64,000 bases of DNA from Phycisphaerae bacterium (GTDB taxonomy: Bacteria > Planctomycetota > Phycisphaerae > UBA1845): the NCBI GenBank assembly GCA_029260035.1, contig JAJDEA010000264.1, positions 16,453 to 80,452 on the forward strand, given 5' to 3'. This document shows positions 9,035-17,755 of this stretch, one piece after another. Position numbers and translations under genes: made by a program. Under the pieces are notes generated by a model. The model was given only the letters and a program-made list of their open reading frames with translations. It was not told the DNA's origin and made no database searches. How positions within the stretch are numbered: position 1 is the stretch's first letter; the number at the start of each line of letters is the position of its first letter.

Positions 9035-9841
9035 TTAGCGCGATTCGCCCGGCAGGTTATCGTCGCCACGCCAGCCAAAAAGCAGAAGATTCAGGCCCAT
9101 GATGCGATCTATGGTAGAGCGTTTGTGTGCCCAATCGACATCCAGCCGGCATATTGGTTTAACAAGATGCCCCCCTACTGACTGCCAAAATCCGAAACAC
9201 TCCAGCTCGCATCGCGAGAAGCCTGCTTTTCTTGCACGACGTGCCAGCTCCGGTTTGCTGAATGGACGCTCAAATCCGTAAGGCCACCAGCCACGCGCTT
9301 CGAGGTATGATTTCCAAAGTCGATAGGGCAGACAGCAAGCGTGTGGAACACTAACCAATGCCATGCCGCCAGGACGGAGTACGTCCAGGTGCGAACGAAT
9401 CGCATGCGTTCTTTCATGAGCGATGAAATGCTCGACCACGCCAAGTGAAATGACAACGTCATATTGCCCGCGAAGACCGCTTAGCGTCCCCAGCATATCT
9501 GCCTGCTCGAACTCTGCGTGCATGCCAAGACGGTCAAAGCGCTGCGATGCTTCCCCCAATGCAACCGGACTTCGATCAAGAAGCGTAACGTCCGCGCCCC
9601 TTTGCGCAAGGAGCGCAGATATATCGCCACGCCCCGAACCCAATTCAATCGTTCGCAACCCAGCCAAACTGCCGAACGTCGATTTAATTCTCGTTGTGAG
9701 CGCGTGCCAGCGAGGTCCGGCCAACTCGCGTTTCAGCAAAGCATCATCCTTGGCGTCGCTCGGCCTAGTTCGCCAAAGTCGATCCCAAACTTCACCCGAA
9801 GGCGAAACCGAAGTTGGAGCTGGAGGACTCAGTACAGTCAT
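9035..9841 (-). CDS. class I SAM-dependent methyltransferase (Methyltransf_11/23-like)
   Basis: 268 residues. Motif I is TIELGSGRGDISALL, followed by VTLLDRSPVAL (acidic ribose contact), DVVISLGVVEHF (motif II-like) and LRPGGMALVSVPH (motif III). A UbiE/Coq5-like Rossmann fold with a C-terminal lid is expected. The N-terminal ~60 residues resemble a start region with WDRLWRTRP. It sits inside the glycan operon between glycosyltransferases, so a sugar or lipid-linked intermediate is a more likely substrate than a quinone. A 182-bp gap to the gene upstream is the largest inside the operon and could hold an internal promoter. Confidence 0.83.
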   Translation of the reverse strand: MTVLSPPAPTSVSPSGEVWDRLWRTRPSDAKDDALLKRELAGPRWHALTTRIKSTFGSLAGLRTIELGSGRGDISALLAQRGADVTLLDRSPVALGEASQRFDRLGMHAEFEQADMLGTLSGLRGQYDVVISLGVVEHFIAHERTHAIRSHLDVLRPGGMALVSVPHACCLPYRLWKSYLEARGWWPYGFERPFSKPELARRARKAGFSRCELECFGFWQSVGGHLVKPICRLDVDWAHKRSTIDRIMGLNLLLFGWRGDDNLPGESR

Positions 9842-10023
9842 CTTTCAGCCGGGTTCCTTATTGAACAAGAAGTAGGTTCCTCTTGCGCCATCTGTACACC
9901 GCCGGCGCTCGACCACTCCTTCGTGACCTGGGCTGGCGCAGACATGCAGGTTTATCGGTAGTAGCGTGGCTCGACTAGAGCAGGCTCTTCAGGGCAGAAG
10001 CTCCAAGACACGCTTTTGCAGGC

Positions 10024-11499
10024 TTACCACGATCGCTTGATCCCAATTAGCGAGCACTCAAAAACCTCTTCACGGACGATTGGAGGCGATACGCAATTAT
10101 CAAGTAAATCAGCTAACTGCTTCGTCGTGTTAAGCCTTGTGTATTTATCGATGCGATGCGCCCGGCGGTGGTGAATATCTTCTCCATTTCTCCACGCACT
10201 ATGCAGTCGACACAAAGCCCTTTCGATCTGCCCAGCGTCAAACAATGTTGTTATTCCCGCCTCGCATTTCTCTACTATGGTCGCGCATTCGCTTTCCGGC
10301 ATTGAAACACAAAGGATGTCCATGCCAGATCCAAGGCACTCATAGAGCTTGCCGGGGACTGTTGTCTCGCCGTTCGTCCCATGAGGCCCACAAACCAACA
10401 GCGCACTCGCGGACTGCATTGCCTCGATCGCTTCAGCATGAGACTTATAGCCTTCGTTACAATAAGGTATGTCTCGTTCAATCAACTGCTGAAGCACGTC
10501 ATTTGAGGCATGCCCCGTAATGCGAAAAACAAACTCTTTCTGCTGGCCATTCAGCCTGCAAGCGAAACGAGCGATTCCTTCAAAAAGCTCGGGCTTTGTT
10601 ACCCATCGATCCAGCCTTCCAATATATCCGAGAACGAATTTGTCGTTACGATTCCTGTTCGGTGCTTGCTGCAAGTGAGCAAAATCCGTTGGGTCGAACC
10701 CGTTCGGTATTGTGTGAAACTTGCTCGCCGACGACGGGATGCGAGAAGCCAGTATTTTCGTCTGCGAAGGCGTCACGCCGACGACCCTGTCAGCCGAGCG
10801 GAGGATTTCTGTTTCGAGTTCACGGCTCTTCGCACGCCAAACTGCCGATTTTTCCTGATAGCGATAGTCGTCTGTCCATAAGTCACGAAAATCGGCAACC
10901 CAAGGTAATCCTGTTCGCTTCTTGAGAAGCAATCCCATCAGGTGATTCGATGCAGGGCTGAATGTCGAATAAATGGCATCAATGCCTTCCATTTCAATCA
11001 ATTCGACAAGCGGCGGGATGCTATCGTGTGCCCATTTGGAAAACTCATCAGGAAAGCCACGCTGCGAGCCAGGAGATACCCACATCATGTATCGTCCAAA
11101 ACCATTCCACGCGCGCGCAGCCAATGAGCGAAGTTTTGGACTCGTCGCATTCGCCGTTGAGTGCTTGAGGGAAAGGCTTTCACGCCGACCCCGATGGACA
11201 TCGACGCTCGATGGCAAGTCATGCAGCATCGTTTCATCTTCGGGCAGGCCGACATATTGCTCGACGGTCCAAACGATTGGCCGCCAGCCTAGCTTGGGAA
11301 GGTATTTTGCAAATTTGACTGATCGCTGAACGCCCGCACCACCCGCGGGCGGGAATGCTGCCGCAATCATCAATACTTTGCGATCGTGCTGGCGAGATGC
11401 CGATGAGACGGCACGGTTCGTGTTTTCGTGAGCGGTAGTCAAATGGTTTGATCCACGATTGATCCGAGGTCCCGATATAAGAGAAGGGAAACCCCGCAA
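10024..11499 (-). CDS. glycosyltransferase family 4-like protein
   Basis: Up to 491 residues from a TTG at 11499. The conserved core begins at about residue 41 (KVLMIAAAFPPAGGAGVQRS), so the true start may be downstream, for example the TTG at 11442; no ribosome site decides it. N-terminal acceptor domain with PIVWTVEQY and IDAIYSTFSPASNH; C-terminal donor domain with VLGYIGRLDRWVTKPELFEG, HTIPNGFDPTDF and GKLYECLGSGMDILCV, where the Glu lies in the usual nucleotide-sugar position. Part of the minus-strand polysaccharide operon, 50 bp after the next glycosyltransferase. Confidence 0.85.
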   Translation of the reverse strand: MRGFPSLISGPRINRGSNHLTTAHENTNRAVSSASRQHDRKVLMIAAAFPPAGGAGVQRSVKFAKYLPKLGWRPIVWTVEQYVGLPEDETMLHDLPSSVDVHRGRRESLSLKHSTANATSPKLRSLAARAWNGFGRYMMWVSPGSQRGFPDEFSKWAHDSIPPLVELIEMEGIDAIYSTFSPASNHLMGLLLKKRTGLPWVADFRDLWTDDYRYQEKSAVWRAKSRELETEILRSADRVVGVTPSQTKILASRIPSSASKFHTIPNGFDPTDFAHLQQAPNRNRNDKFVLGYIGRLDRWVTKPELFEGIARFACRLNGQQKEFVFRITGHASNDVLQQLIERDIPYCNEGYKSHAEAIEAMQSASALLVCGPHGTNGETTVPGKLYECLGSGMDILCVSMPESECATIVEKCEAGITTLFDAGQIERALCRLHSAWRNGEDIHHRRAHRIDKYTRLNTTKQLADLLDNCVSPPIVREEVFECSLIGIKRSW

Positions 11500-11549
11500 T
11501 GAGTTATCGGCACCTGCGCGGTTGCTCTTTCACTGTCATGCGGTTGTTT

Positions 11550-12647
11550 TCAGGCCATGACACAGCATTTGTCGAGCGCCGCAGTGTAGGTTGACATCCA
11601 CTTGTCGAGAATGGTGTCCCATTCGTACTGGCGCCGCACCATCTCCCGCCCTGCGTTGCCCATTGCCACTCGCCTTTTCCCATCCTGTAAAAGCTGAATG
11701 ATCGCGTCGGCCAATTGCTCAGGCGCTTTGGATGGCACAAGCAGGCCTGTTTCGTCGTGCCTTACCGTGTCGGACAATCCACCTACGTCGCTCGCCACAA
11801 CCGGCACGCGCATCGCCGAGGATTCCAAAGCAGCCGCCCCGAAACTTTCACAGACAGACGGAATGACGGTCAAATCCCACATTGACAGGTAGTTTGGCAT
11901 ATTCCCATACGGCTGTCGTCGGATCCATTTGACGTGGTTTTCGACTTCGTACAAGCCTGACAGCCGTTTGCAGTCAACAAGTTGCGGGCCATCCCCGATC
12001 ATATGGAAACGAACATTCGGCACTTCTTCGACGACCGTCGGCATCGCCCGCATCAGATAGGTCGGCCCATAAACCGGGCGAAACCCCTTGAAAAACCCTA
12101 CGCGCTGGACGTCATCTTGCCTGGAGGTCGCCCGATCGCCAGGATCAAAGAGAGACGTATCCACGCCGAGAGGCAACAGGTCGATGCTTTCCTCATCGAT
12201 CGACGCGAATCGAGCCACTTCTGCTGCGAACTTCGCCCCCCAAACCGCCACCGTTTTGGCACTTTGCAGCAGATCGATACGCGACATCGTAAGCGCTTGG
12301 CTTGGACACTCTTCTCCAGGGGGCGGTACGATATCCGAACCCCACGGCGTAGCAATAACGCAACCCGCCTCTAGCTGATCCGGAGTAAAACCCCAATCAT
12401 GAAGAAAATGAATATGCACCACATCAAACTTCTTCAAGAACCCATCGAGATAGTGCCGCCAACGCGACGTCCATCGACGGGGGTTCTTTAGGCTTGGCTT
12501 TGGAATGCAAAACCGCTCGACGGTCGCGCCGGGGAGCTGCGCGGATTTGTGGCTTACGACATGCACCTCTGCTTGACGCTCGACAAGGCCGGGCACGATC
12601 CGCTGCAAGTGTACTGAACTAGCGTCACCGAATATGCAGATTTTCAT
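11550..12647 (-). CDS. glycosyltransferase family 4 protein
   Basis: 365 residues. ATG start lies 23 bp inside the end of the wzt gene, so the pair is probably translationally coupled. N-terminal domain: MKICIFGDASSVH and HIHFLHDWG. Donor domain: LLPLGVDTSLFDPGD, VGFFKGFRPVYG, VRFHMIGDGPQL and the EX7E motif ESFGAAALE followed by PVVASDVGGLSDTV, all standard for retaining GT4 enzymes. It likely extends the O-antigen or capsule-type chain exported by the neighbouring ABC transporter. Donor sugar unknown. Confidence 0.9.
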   Translation of the reverse strand: MKICIFGDASSVHLQRIVPGLVERQAEVHVVSHKSAQLPGATVERFCIPKPSLKNPRRWTSRWRHYLDGFLKKFDVVHIHFLHDWGFTPDQLEAGCVIATPWGSDIVPPPGEECPSQALTMSRIDLLQSAKTVAVWGAKFAAEVARFASIDEESIDLLPLGVDTSLFDPGDRATSRQDDVQRVGFFKGFRPVYGPTYLMRAMPTVVEEVPNVRFHMIGDGPQLVDCKRLSGLYEVENHVKWIRRQPYGNMPNYLSMWDLTVIPSVCESFGAAALESSAMRVPVVASDVGGLSDTVRHDETGLLVPSKAPEQLADAIIQLLQDGKRRVAMGNAGREMVRRQYEWDTILDKWMSTYTAALDKCCVMA

Positions 12648-13938
12648 TGGTAGTTCGCGAGCCTCCCCTCTCGGCGACTGGAAAGACCGACTCTACCGAT
12701 TGAGATTTTTCATTGAGCACGCTTTCGCATCGCCATTCATGTTCGACGCAGAGCGCCCCCGTTGCCAAACCTTTGTCATCCACAACCAGCGGGAAACGGA
12801 ACGGCGTGTCGAGAAGACTTATGCCGAGGGCGGCATCCCACATTCTGACATTCCAGAAGTACTGACCGCCAGCAACCGGTAGGTTCGCTATGTCAAGCTC
12901 CACTCGGTGTACGCCTTTACCAACATCAAACAGCATTTCGTCACGTCCCGAATTGATGCTGACCAGATTTTCGCTGACCGATGCCCGCATGTTAAGCTCA
13001 ACGACCAACTGTTTGATCGGCTTTTTCAATTCAAATGTGAGCTTCGCGCGGACAGGCTCCATCGATCGAGTCCATACAACATCACACCCATCCGCATCGA
13101 CGAATTGCAGGTCGCGCAGAGCGACAGCTGAATCAGTTGGGTCGCCATCAAGAGCGAGATCCGCTGGACGATTTGCGTAGGCTTGAGACATAGCCGTGAG
13201 ATATCGTCCCACCGCTTCGCGCGATGGCCCTTGAAAAACCGAGCGCCCTTGATCGAGAACAACAGCGTTTGGACAAATGGACTGCATTTGATCGAGATTA
13301 TGCGTCACAAAGATGAGTGTTGTACCGCCTCGAATCAGCTGCTTCATCCGATCCATACAGCGCAGCCGAAACACCGCATCACCTACTGACAGAACTTCGT
13401 CAACAATAAGCACGTCGGGGTCAACATGCGAGGCAATACTAAAACCAAGTCTCGCGTACATTCCAGAGCTGTATCGTTTCACCGGCGTATCCAGGAACCG
13501 ATCAAGTCCTGCAAATGCGACAATTGCGTCCAGTTTTTGTCGAATCTCCCCACGCGACATGCCGAGTATCGCGCCATTGAGGAAGATATTTTCGCGACCG
13601 GTTAAGTCGCCGTGAAAACCCGCACCCACTTCAATAAGCGCTGCAAGACGCCCGTTGATTGAAACATTGCCGCCATCCGGGCGGAGGATGCCAGCCAGGA
13701 GTTTGAGCACGGTGCTTTTTCCAGCTCCGTTTGGGCCTATGATTCCGAGCGCATCTCCACGATTGATTGAAAAATCCACATCCCGCACAGCCCAGAATGT
13801 CTCACTCCTTTTGACGTTGGCTTTCGCGCCAAGGAGTCCCCTCAGACCCCGCGCAATCAAATCGCCAAGCGTTCCGTTGGCCTCTCCAAGACGAAAACGC
13901 TTGGAAACATGGTCGCATCGCACAACCGATTCGCTCAT
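12625..13938 (-). CDS. wzt: polysaccharide ABC transporter ATP-binding protein (Wzt type)
   Basis: 437 residues from the ATG at 13938, which overlaps the permease stop as TGATG. The ATPase domain (~1-240) has Walker A GPNGAGKST, signature YSSGMYARLGFS, Walker B LIVDEVLSVGD and the switch His in FVTHNLDQM. RENIFLNGAILGMSRGEI is typical of the polysaccharide-exporter (ABC-2, TagH/Wzt) branch. Residues ~270-410 form a beta-rich extension like the Wzt C-terminal domain, which in O9a-type systems recognises the terminal modification of the glycan chain. Together with Wzm it would flip finished lipid-linked polysaccharide across the inner membrane. The two operon methyltransferases could make such a chain cap. 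Confidence 0.92.
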   Translation of the reverse strand: MSESVVRCDHVSKRFRLGEANGTLGDLIARGLRGLLGAKANVKRSETFWAVRDVDFSINRGDALGIIGPNGAGKSTVLKLLAGILRPDGGNVSINGRLAALIEVGAGFHGDLTGRENIFLNGAILGMSRGEIRQKLDAIVAFAGLDRFLDTPVKRYSSGMYARLGFSIASHVDPDVLIVDEVLSVGDAVFRLRCMDRMKQLIRGGTTLIFVTHNLDQMQSICPNAVVLDQGRSVFQGPSREAVGRYLTAMSQAYANRPADLALDGDPTDSAVALRDLQFVDADGCDVVWTRSMEPVRAKLTFELKKPIKQLVVELNMRASVSENLVSINSGRDEMLFDVGKGVHRVELDIANLPVAGGQYFWNVRMWDAALGISLLDTPFRFPLVVDDKGLATGALCVEHEWRCESVLNEKSQSVESVFPVAERGGSRTTNENLHIR

Positions 13939-14774
13939 CAAATACACTCCGCAAAACGGTGAGACGCACGACGAAAGCAGATCCATCCAAAGACCAATGA
14001 CAGCAGCGCGAACGCTGTGGCATAGAGAAACGGTCCAGACTCTGGTAGCCGACCGAACAAAATACAATCGCGGTAGGCACTTATGATCGGAACAAGCGGA
14101 TTCAACGATACAAGGGATGCGAGCAACGAGCCGTCACCTGGAACCGGTACGACAACGGCGGAGACGAACATCAGCAATTGCACGCTGACTCCCGTGATTT
14201 GTTTGACGTCACGGTAAAATAAATTGGCCATAGCCAAGCCCATGCCGACGCCAACCATAAGAGCGAGTTGTACAAGTAGGATGATCGGCACGAAAAGAAT
14301 CGCTGACGACGGTGTAAAGCTCCAGTCGCTCGACCGATGAAAGTAGAACACCAATCCAACAAGTACCGTCATCGCAATCAGATAGTCAACAAATGCGCTC
14401 GCGATGGAGGAAAGCGGAAAAACTTCACGTGGAAAATAGACTTTCGTAACGAGGTTTCGATTGGCAACCAGCGAATTCACACATGCCGTCAACCCCATGC
14501 TGAACAATGTCCAGGGGACGATTCCGGTGTATGCATACAATGCGTACGGAATGTCGAGCTGCAAGACGGAGCGTGCGTCGATAGCTCTTGTAAACACAAA
14601 CGTGAAAATGAGCATCATCGACATCGGCAGTAGAATTGCCCAAGCGATGCCAAGCAGAGACTGCTTGTAGCGAATTCGAATATCCCGCCATGCCAAACTC
14701 ATCAGCAATTGGCGAAAACGGTACAACTCGACGAAGACACCTTGGTTAGCCAGCACGCGCACTGATAGCCCCAT
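13938..14774 (-). CDS. wzm: polysaccharide ABC transporter permease (Wzm type)
   Basis: 278 residues with six predicted membrane segments (for example SLLGIAWAILLPMSMMLIFT, VPIILLVQLALMVGVGMGLA and ATAFALLSLVFGWICF). LAWRDIRIRYKQSLLG is the amphipathic coupling stretch of ABC-2 export permeases (TagG/Wzm/KpsM). FYRDVKQI before helix 5 is also typical. It partners the downstream ATPase, with a one-base stop/start overlap. First gene of the seven-gene operon; about 110 bp separate it from gpsA, also on the minus strand, so transcription could begin in that gap or read through from gpsA. The N-terminal ~15 residues are uncertain because no clear ribosome site precedes the ATG. Confidence 0.92.
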   Translation of the reverse strand: MGLSVRVLANQGVFVELYRFRQLLMSLAWRDIRIRYKQSLLGIAWAILLPMSMMLIFTFVFTRAIDARSVLQLDIPYALYAYTGIVPWTLFSMGLTACVNSLVANRNLVTKVYFPREVFPLSSIASAFVDYLIAMTVLVGLVFYFHRSSDWSFTPSSAILFVPIILLVQLALMVGVGMGLAMANLFYRDVKQITGVSVQLLMFVSAVVVPVPGDGSLLASLVSLNPLVPIISAYRDCILFGRLPESGPFLYATAFALLSLVFGWICFRRASHRFAECI

Positions 14775-14886
14775 AAAATGAGTAGATTGCCATGTTTTTC
14801 AAAGGTTTATCGGTCGGCGAGTGAAGCCGCTTTGCTTGTTGCGCAGAGTCCGGTAACAGACGCGGCTGATTTGCTGGCAGGTCTGT

Positions 14887-15912
14887 TTATGACAGTGATT
14901 CGGGGCGGAGCTGGCGAGTCATTAAAGAAGTGATCGCGTCTTGCGGCGTAGCTCCCTCAAAAAGCACCGACGCCACCGCTTCGACTATTGGCATCTCTAT
15001 TTGATGTCGATTGGCTAGAGTCAATACGCCTTTCGTTGTGGGAATTCCTTCCACCACCGAATCCGTCGATGCGATGACCTCGTCAACCGGAACGCCTCGG
15101 CCAATGGCTTCGCCTGCAGTACGGTTACGACCAATTCTCGACACACATGTAGTGAATAGATCACCGACACCGGCTAATCCACGGAAGGTCTCTACATTGG
15201 CCCCCATCGCGACGCCGAGCCTGCTGATCTCGACCAACCCGCGCGTCAGCAAAGAAGCTTTCGCATTATCGCCCGCGTTAATGCCATCACTGATCCCCGC
15301 AGCCAGAGCAATAACGTTCTTGACGGCTCCGGCAATTTCGACCCCCGCCAGGTCCGAACTTGTGTAAACGCGCAAACATGGCGAACTGAAACGCCTCTGC
15401 ACCATCTCCGCAACGGAAACATCCCGGGAAGCCGCGACCAACCCCGTCGGCTTCTCCGCTGCAACTTCCGAAGCAATGCACGGCCCAGAAAGGCACGCCG
15501 TAACGGCGCTAGCTACGCAATCTTCAATGATCTGTGTCGATGTCAGAAGGGTGTCAAGTTCAATACCCTTGGCTACGCTAACTATCGGTACGTCTCGGGG
15601 GACATAGGGTTTCAGGGTGTTCCACACTGAACGGATATGCTGGCAAGGTACGGCGGAAACGATGATCGAAGCATCCCCGAAAGCTCTCTTCGGGTCGCTT
15701 TCTATACGAATGGATTTGGGGAACGTGGTTCCCGGCAGGTATTTCGCATTCTCCCCGGCAGCTCGGATTTCCTCAACGCGATCCTTTGATCGACCCCACA
15801 GCACAACCTGCTCACCATGTCGAGCCAATGTCACGGCGCATAAGGCGCCCATAGCACCTGTTCCTACAACGGAGGCAGATGTTAATGGCTCGGACACGAG
15901 AAAATCCCGCAC
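14887..15912 (-). CDS. gpsA: NAD(P)-dependent glycerol-3-phosphate dehydrogenase
   Basis: 341 residues from a GTG at 15912; a second in-frame GTG at 15897 is also possible. It reduces dihydroxyacetone phosphate to sn-glycerol-3-phosphate for phospholipid synthesis. The Rossmann motif is VGTGAMGA (family usually GAGxWG), with VLWGRSKDRVEEI after it. VSVAKGIE, the catalytic-lysine region GAVKNVIALAAGISDGI, GLAGVGDLFTTC and SRIGRNRTAGEAIGRG are all diagnostic. Length is normal. It precedes the polysaccharide operon on the same strand but is functionally a housekeeping gene. Confidence 0.95.
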   Translation of the reverse strand: MRDFLVSEPLTSASVVGTGAMGALCAVTLARHGEQVVLWGRSKDRVEEIRAAGENAKYLPGTTFPKSIRIESDPKRAFGDASIIVSAVPCQHIRSVWNTLKPYVPRDVPIVSVAKGIELDTLLTSTQIIEDCVASAVTACLSGPCIASEVAAEKPTGLVAASRDVSVAEMVQRRFSSPCLRVYTSSDLAGVEIAGAVKNVIALAAGISDGINAGDNAKASLLTRGLVEISRLGVAMGANVETFRGLAGVGDLFTTCVSRIGRNRTAGEAIGRGVPVDEVIASTDSVVEGIPTTKGVLTLANRHQIEMPIVEAVASVLFEGATPQDAITSLMTRQLRPESLS

Positions 15913-16062
15913 TTATGAAGGTTCGAATGATCGGCGCGTTACGACATGCTCAGCCCTGAAACGGCTAACTGTCTTAACATTTCGTTTATAGTGAAACCGC
16001 TGCTAGGAAACGATACCCGTAAAAGCGCGGATCGCAGTCGCCACGGTAGAGCAGGGTTTGCT

Positions 16063-16242
16063 TTAGACCGGCAGGTTGAAAACACCGAAAACCAAATCGG
16101 TCACTATAGAATTCAACACGGAAGATACCAAGCCGTTGACCAGGGTAGCACTATCGAAATTGCACCCAGCCGCTTGGAAAAGAACCCCAGCCGATAACAG
16201 CGGAGCCACCTTACGAAAACCACTTCTTACTTTGTTGACCAT
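16063..16242 (-). CDS. small predicted lipoprotein (59 aa)
   Basis: The ATG at 16242 has GGAG nine bases upstream; a TTG at 16257 would give five more residues. A short basic N-terminus, hydrophobic core and lipobox FQAAGC predict a lipoprotein signal. The mature part is only ~34 residues, hydrophobic and Cys-free after the lipid anchor (DSATLVNGLVSSVLNSIVTD). No named family recognised. It lies between gpsA and the SH3 protein gene on the same strand, with about 80 bp before it and 150 bp after. Confidence 0.6.
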   Translation of the reverse strand: MVNKVRSGFRKVAPLLSAGVLFQAAGCNFDSATLVNGLVSSVLNSIVTDLVFGVFNLPV

Positions 16243-16322
16243 TTTTACGCACTCCAAAATGAGAGCCCCGGTTGCTACTGCTGAAAATTAATGCCACATT
16301 TGCGGCAGTCTAAGCAGTGCCT

Positions 16323-17615
16323 CTAAGCGCCTTCGATTTCCTTCTCTCCGGGCTGTTGCAACAAGACCAACTCGTTGGCGATGAAAACAGGCATCGCATT
16401 CACGCCACCTTTTTGCAGTCGCTTTGACGCCGCCCGGATTCCAACATAGCGCCCAAGAAACTTCTCAACTTCAATACTCGCACTCTGTGACATTTCAACA
16501 TAAGCAATCGTGCGGGCCTGCGCCCCACCTTTGTCAACAAGACGGAACCTGCGGGGAGTGGATCCGGGTGGATACAGAGCGCTTTCACGCAGCTCGCCCT
16601 GTGCATCAAGACCCGCAGGCTCCGGCGGAGCCGTAGCATGCAGCTTGCTACGAGCATCCAGATACTGTCGTCTTTTGGCGTCAGCCTGTTCGCCGAGAGC
16701 GCGAAGCTTTAGGACCGTTTCGCGGACGTCCAACATCTCACGAAGTTGGCCGATTCGTGCCTGTGCGTAACTTCGAGCAAACACATCTCCGTCCTGTTCC
16801 GCAATTTTTTGCAAGCGACCGAGTGAAACATCCATGTCTCGTTCGAGCAGCGGTTTTTGTAATTGAACATCCAGAAGGTCTTCGATTGCATCAAGCTCTC
16901 TGACCTGGTCGGTACGAACCGCCCGACCGAATCGCGCCTCCCACTTTGAACCAACGGATTCGCCACCCGCCTCAGCGCGGGAATCAACCGTTGTTTCAAG
17001 GGGCTTATCTTTCGAATCTTCTTCTTTACTCGTTTCCGAACCGCTTTCAGTTCCTGAAGAGGGCATCCCCGTCGCAACTGCTGGCGCATCGTCGTCAGCA
17101 TCGGCCAAGGCGACAAACTGCTTGTTCACCCACAGCGTCACGCCCGCAGGCGGTGCAATCCGCAAGAAACCATCCGGATTCTTACCGAGGATGGTCACGG
17201 AATCTCCTTTGGCGAGCTTGGTTTGAACCGTGTACTTGCTATTGTTCAACTGTGACCCAGCGCGAACACGGACATTCGATCCATTAACCACCCCTACTTG
17301 GCCATCGCCACGATCTACATAATCACCAGAAATGAGACTGAAGACTCCCTTTGGGGGAATGACTTCAAACCATTCGCTCTCTTCTCCGACAATCTGCAAC
17401 TGCTCGCCGGCAGAGAGCTTGGTAACCGTATAGTGATTCGTACTCGGGCCGCTGCGAACGTAGACATCATTTGCGATAATCTCACCAACGCGTCCAACTT
17501 GTTCAGACGAATTGGATTGCGCGAATACTATCGAACCAATCGCGCAAACGAATACTCCAGTTTGTAGCCAATTGATTGAACTTCTTGCTTTTTGGTGATC
17601 GTGTGAAGCGGACAT
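16323..17615 (-). CDS. exported protein with two bacterial SH3 domains
   Basis: 430 residues from the ATG at 17615, preceded by GGAAGG at good spacing; upstream frame extension lacks a signal peptide. The signal/anchor segment is LQTGVFVCAIGSIVFA. Two SH3b (SH3_3) repeats follow: one with NDVYVRSGPSTNHYTV at about residues 50-65 and one with SNVRVRAGSQLNNSKYTV at about 112-130. These usually bind peptidoglycan or other envelope ligands. Then come an acidic low-complexity linker (~180-230) and a charged helical region (~240-350) with RLQKIAEQDGDVFARS. No catalytic domain is seen, so a scaffold or anchoring role at the envelope is inferred. Divergent from pabB across 140 bp. Confidence 0.75.
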   Translation of the reverse strand: MSASHDHQKARSSINWLQTGVFVCAIGSIVFAQSNSSEQVGRVGEIIANDVYVRSGPSTNHYTVTKLSAGEQLQIVGEESEWFEVIPPKGVFSLISGDYVDRGDGQVGVVNGSNVRVRAGSQLNNSKYTVQTKLAKGDSVTILGKNPDGFLRIAPPAGVTLWVNKQFVALADADDDAPAVATGMPSSGTESGSETSKEEDSKDKPLETTVDSRAEAGGESVGSKWEARFGRAVRTDQVRELDAIEDLLDVQLQKPLLERDMDVSLGRLQKIAEQDGDVFARSYAQARIGQLREMLDVRETVLKLRALGEQADAKRRQYLDARSKLHATAPPEPAGLDAQGELRESALYPPGSTPRRFRLVDKGGAQARTIAYVEMSQSASIEVEKFLGRYVGIRAASKRLQKGGVNAMPVFIANELVLLQQPGEKEIEGA

Positions 17616-17755
17616 GATTGCCTTCCCTTGGATTGTGAAGTAGTAATCTTTCACAGGAACCGAGCCTATATTGAGCGTATCGAGCCAATCGCAACCTGTC
17701 AATCTCACGCGTCGCGGTTCACACATTTTTGCGCGCTGATATACTGTCTCGCATT

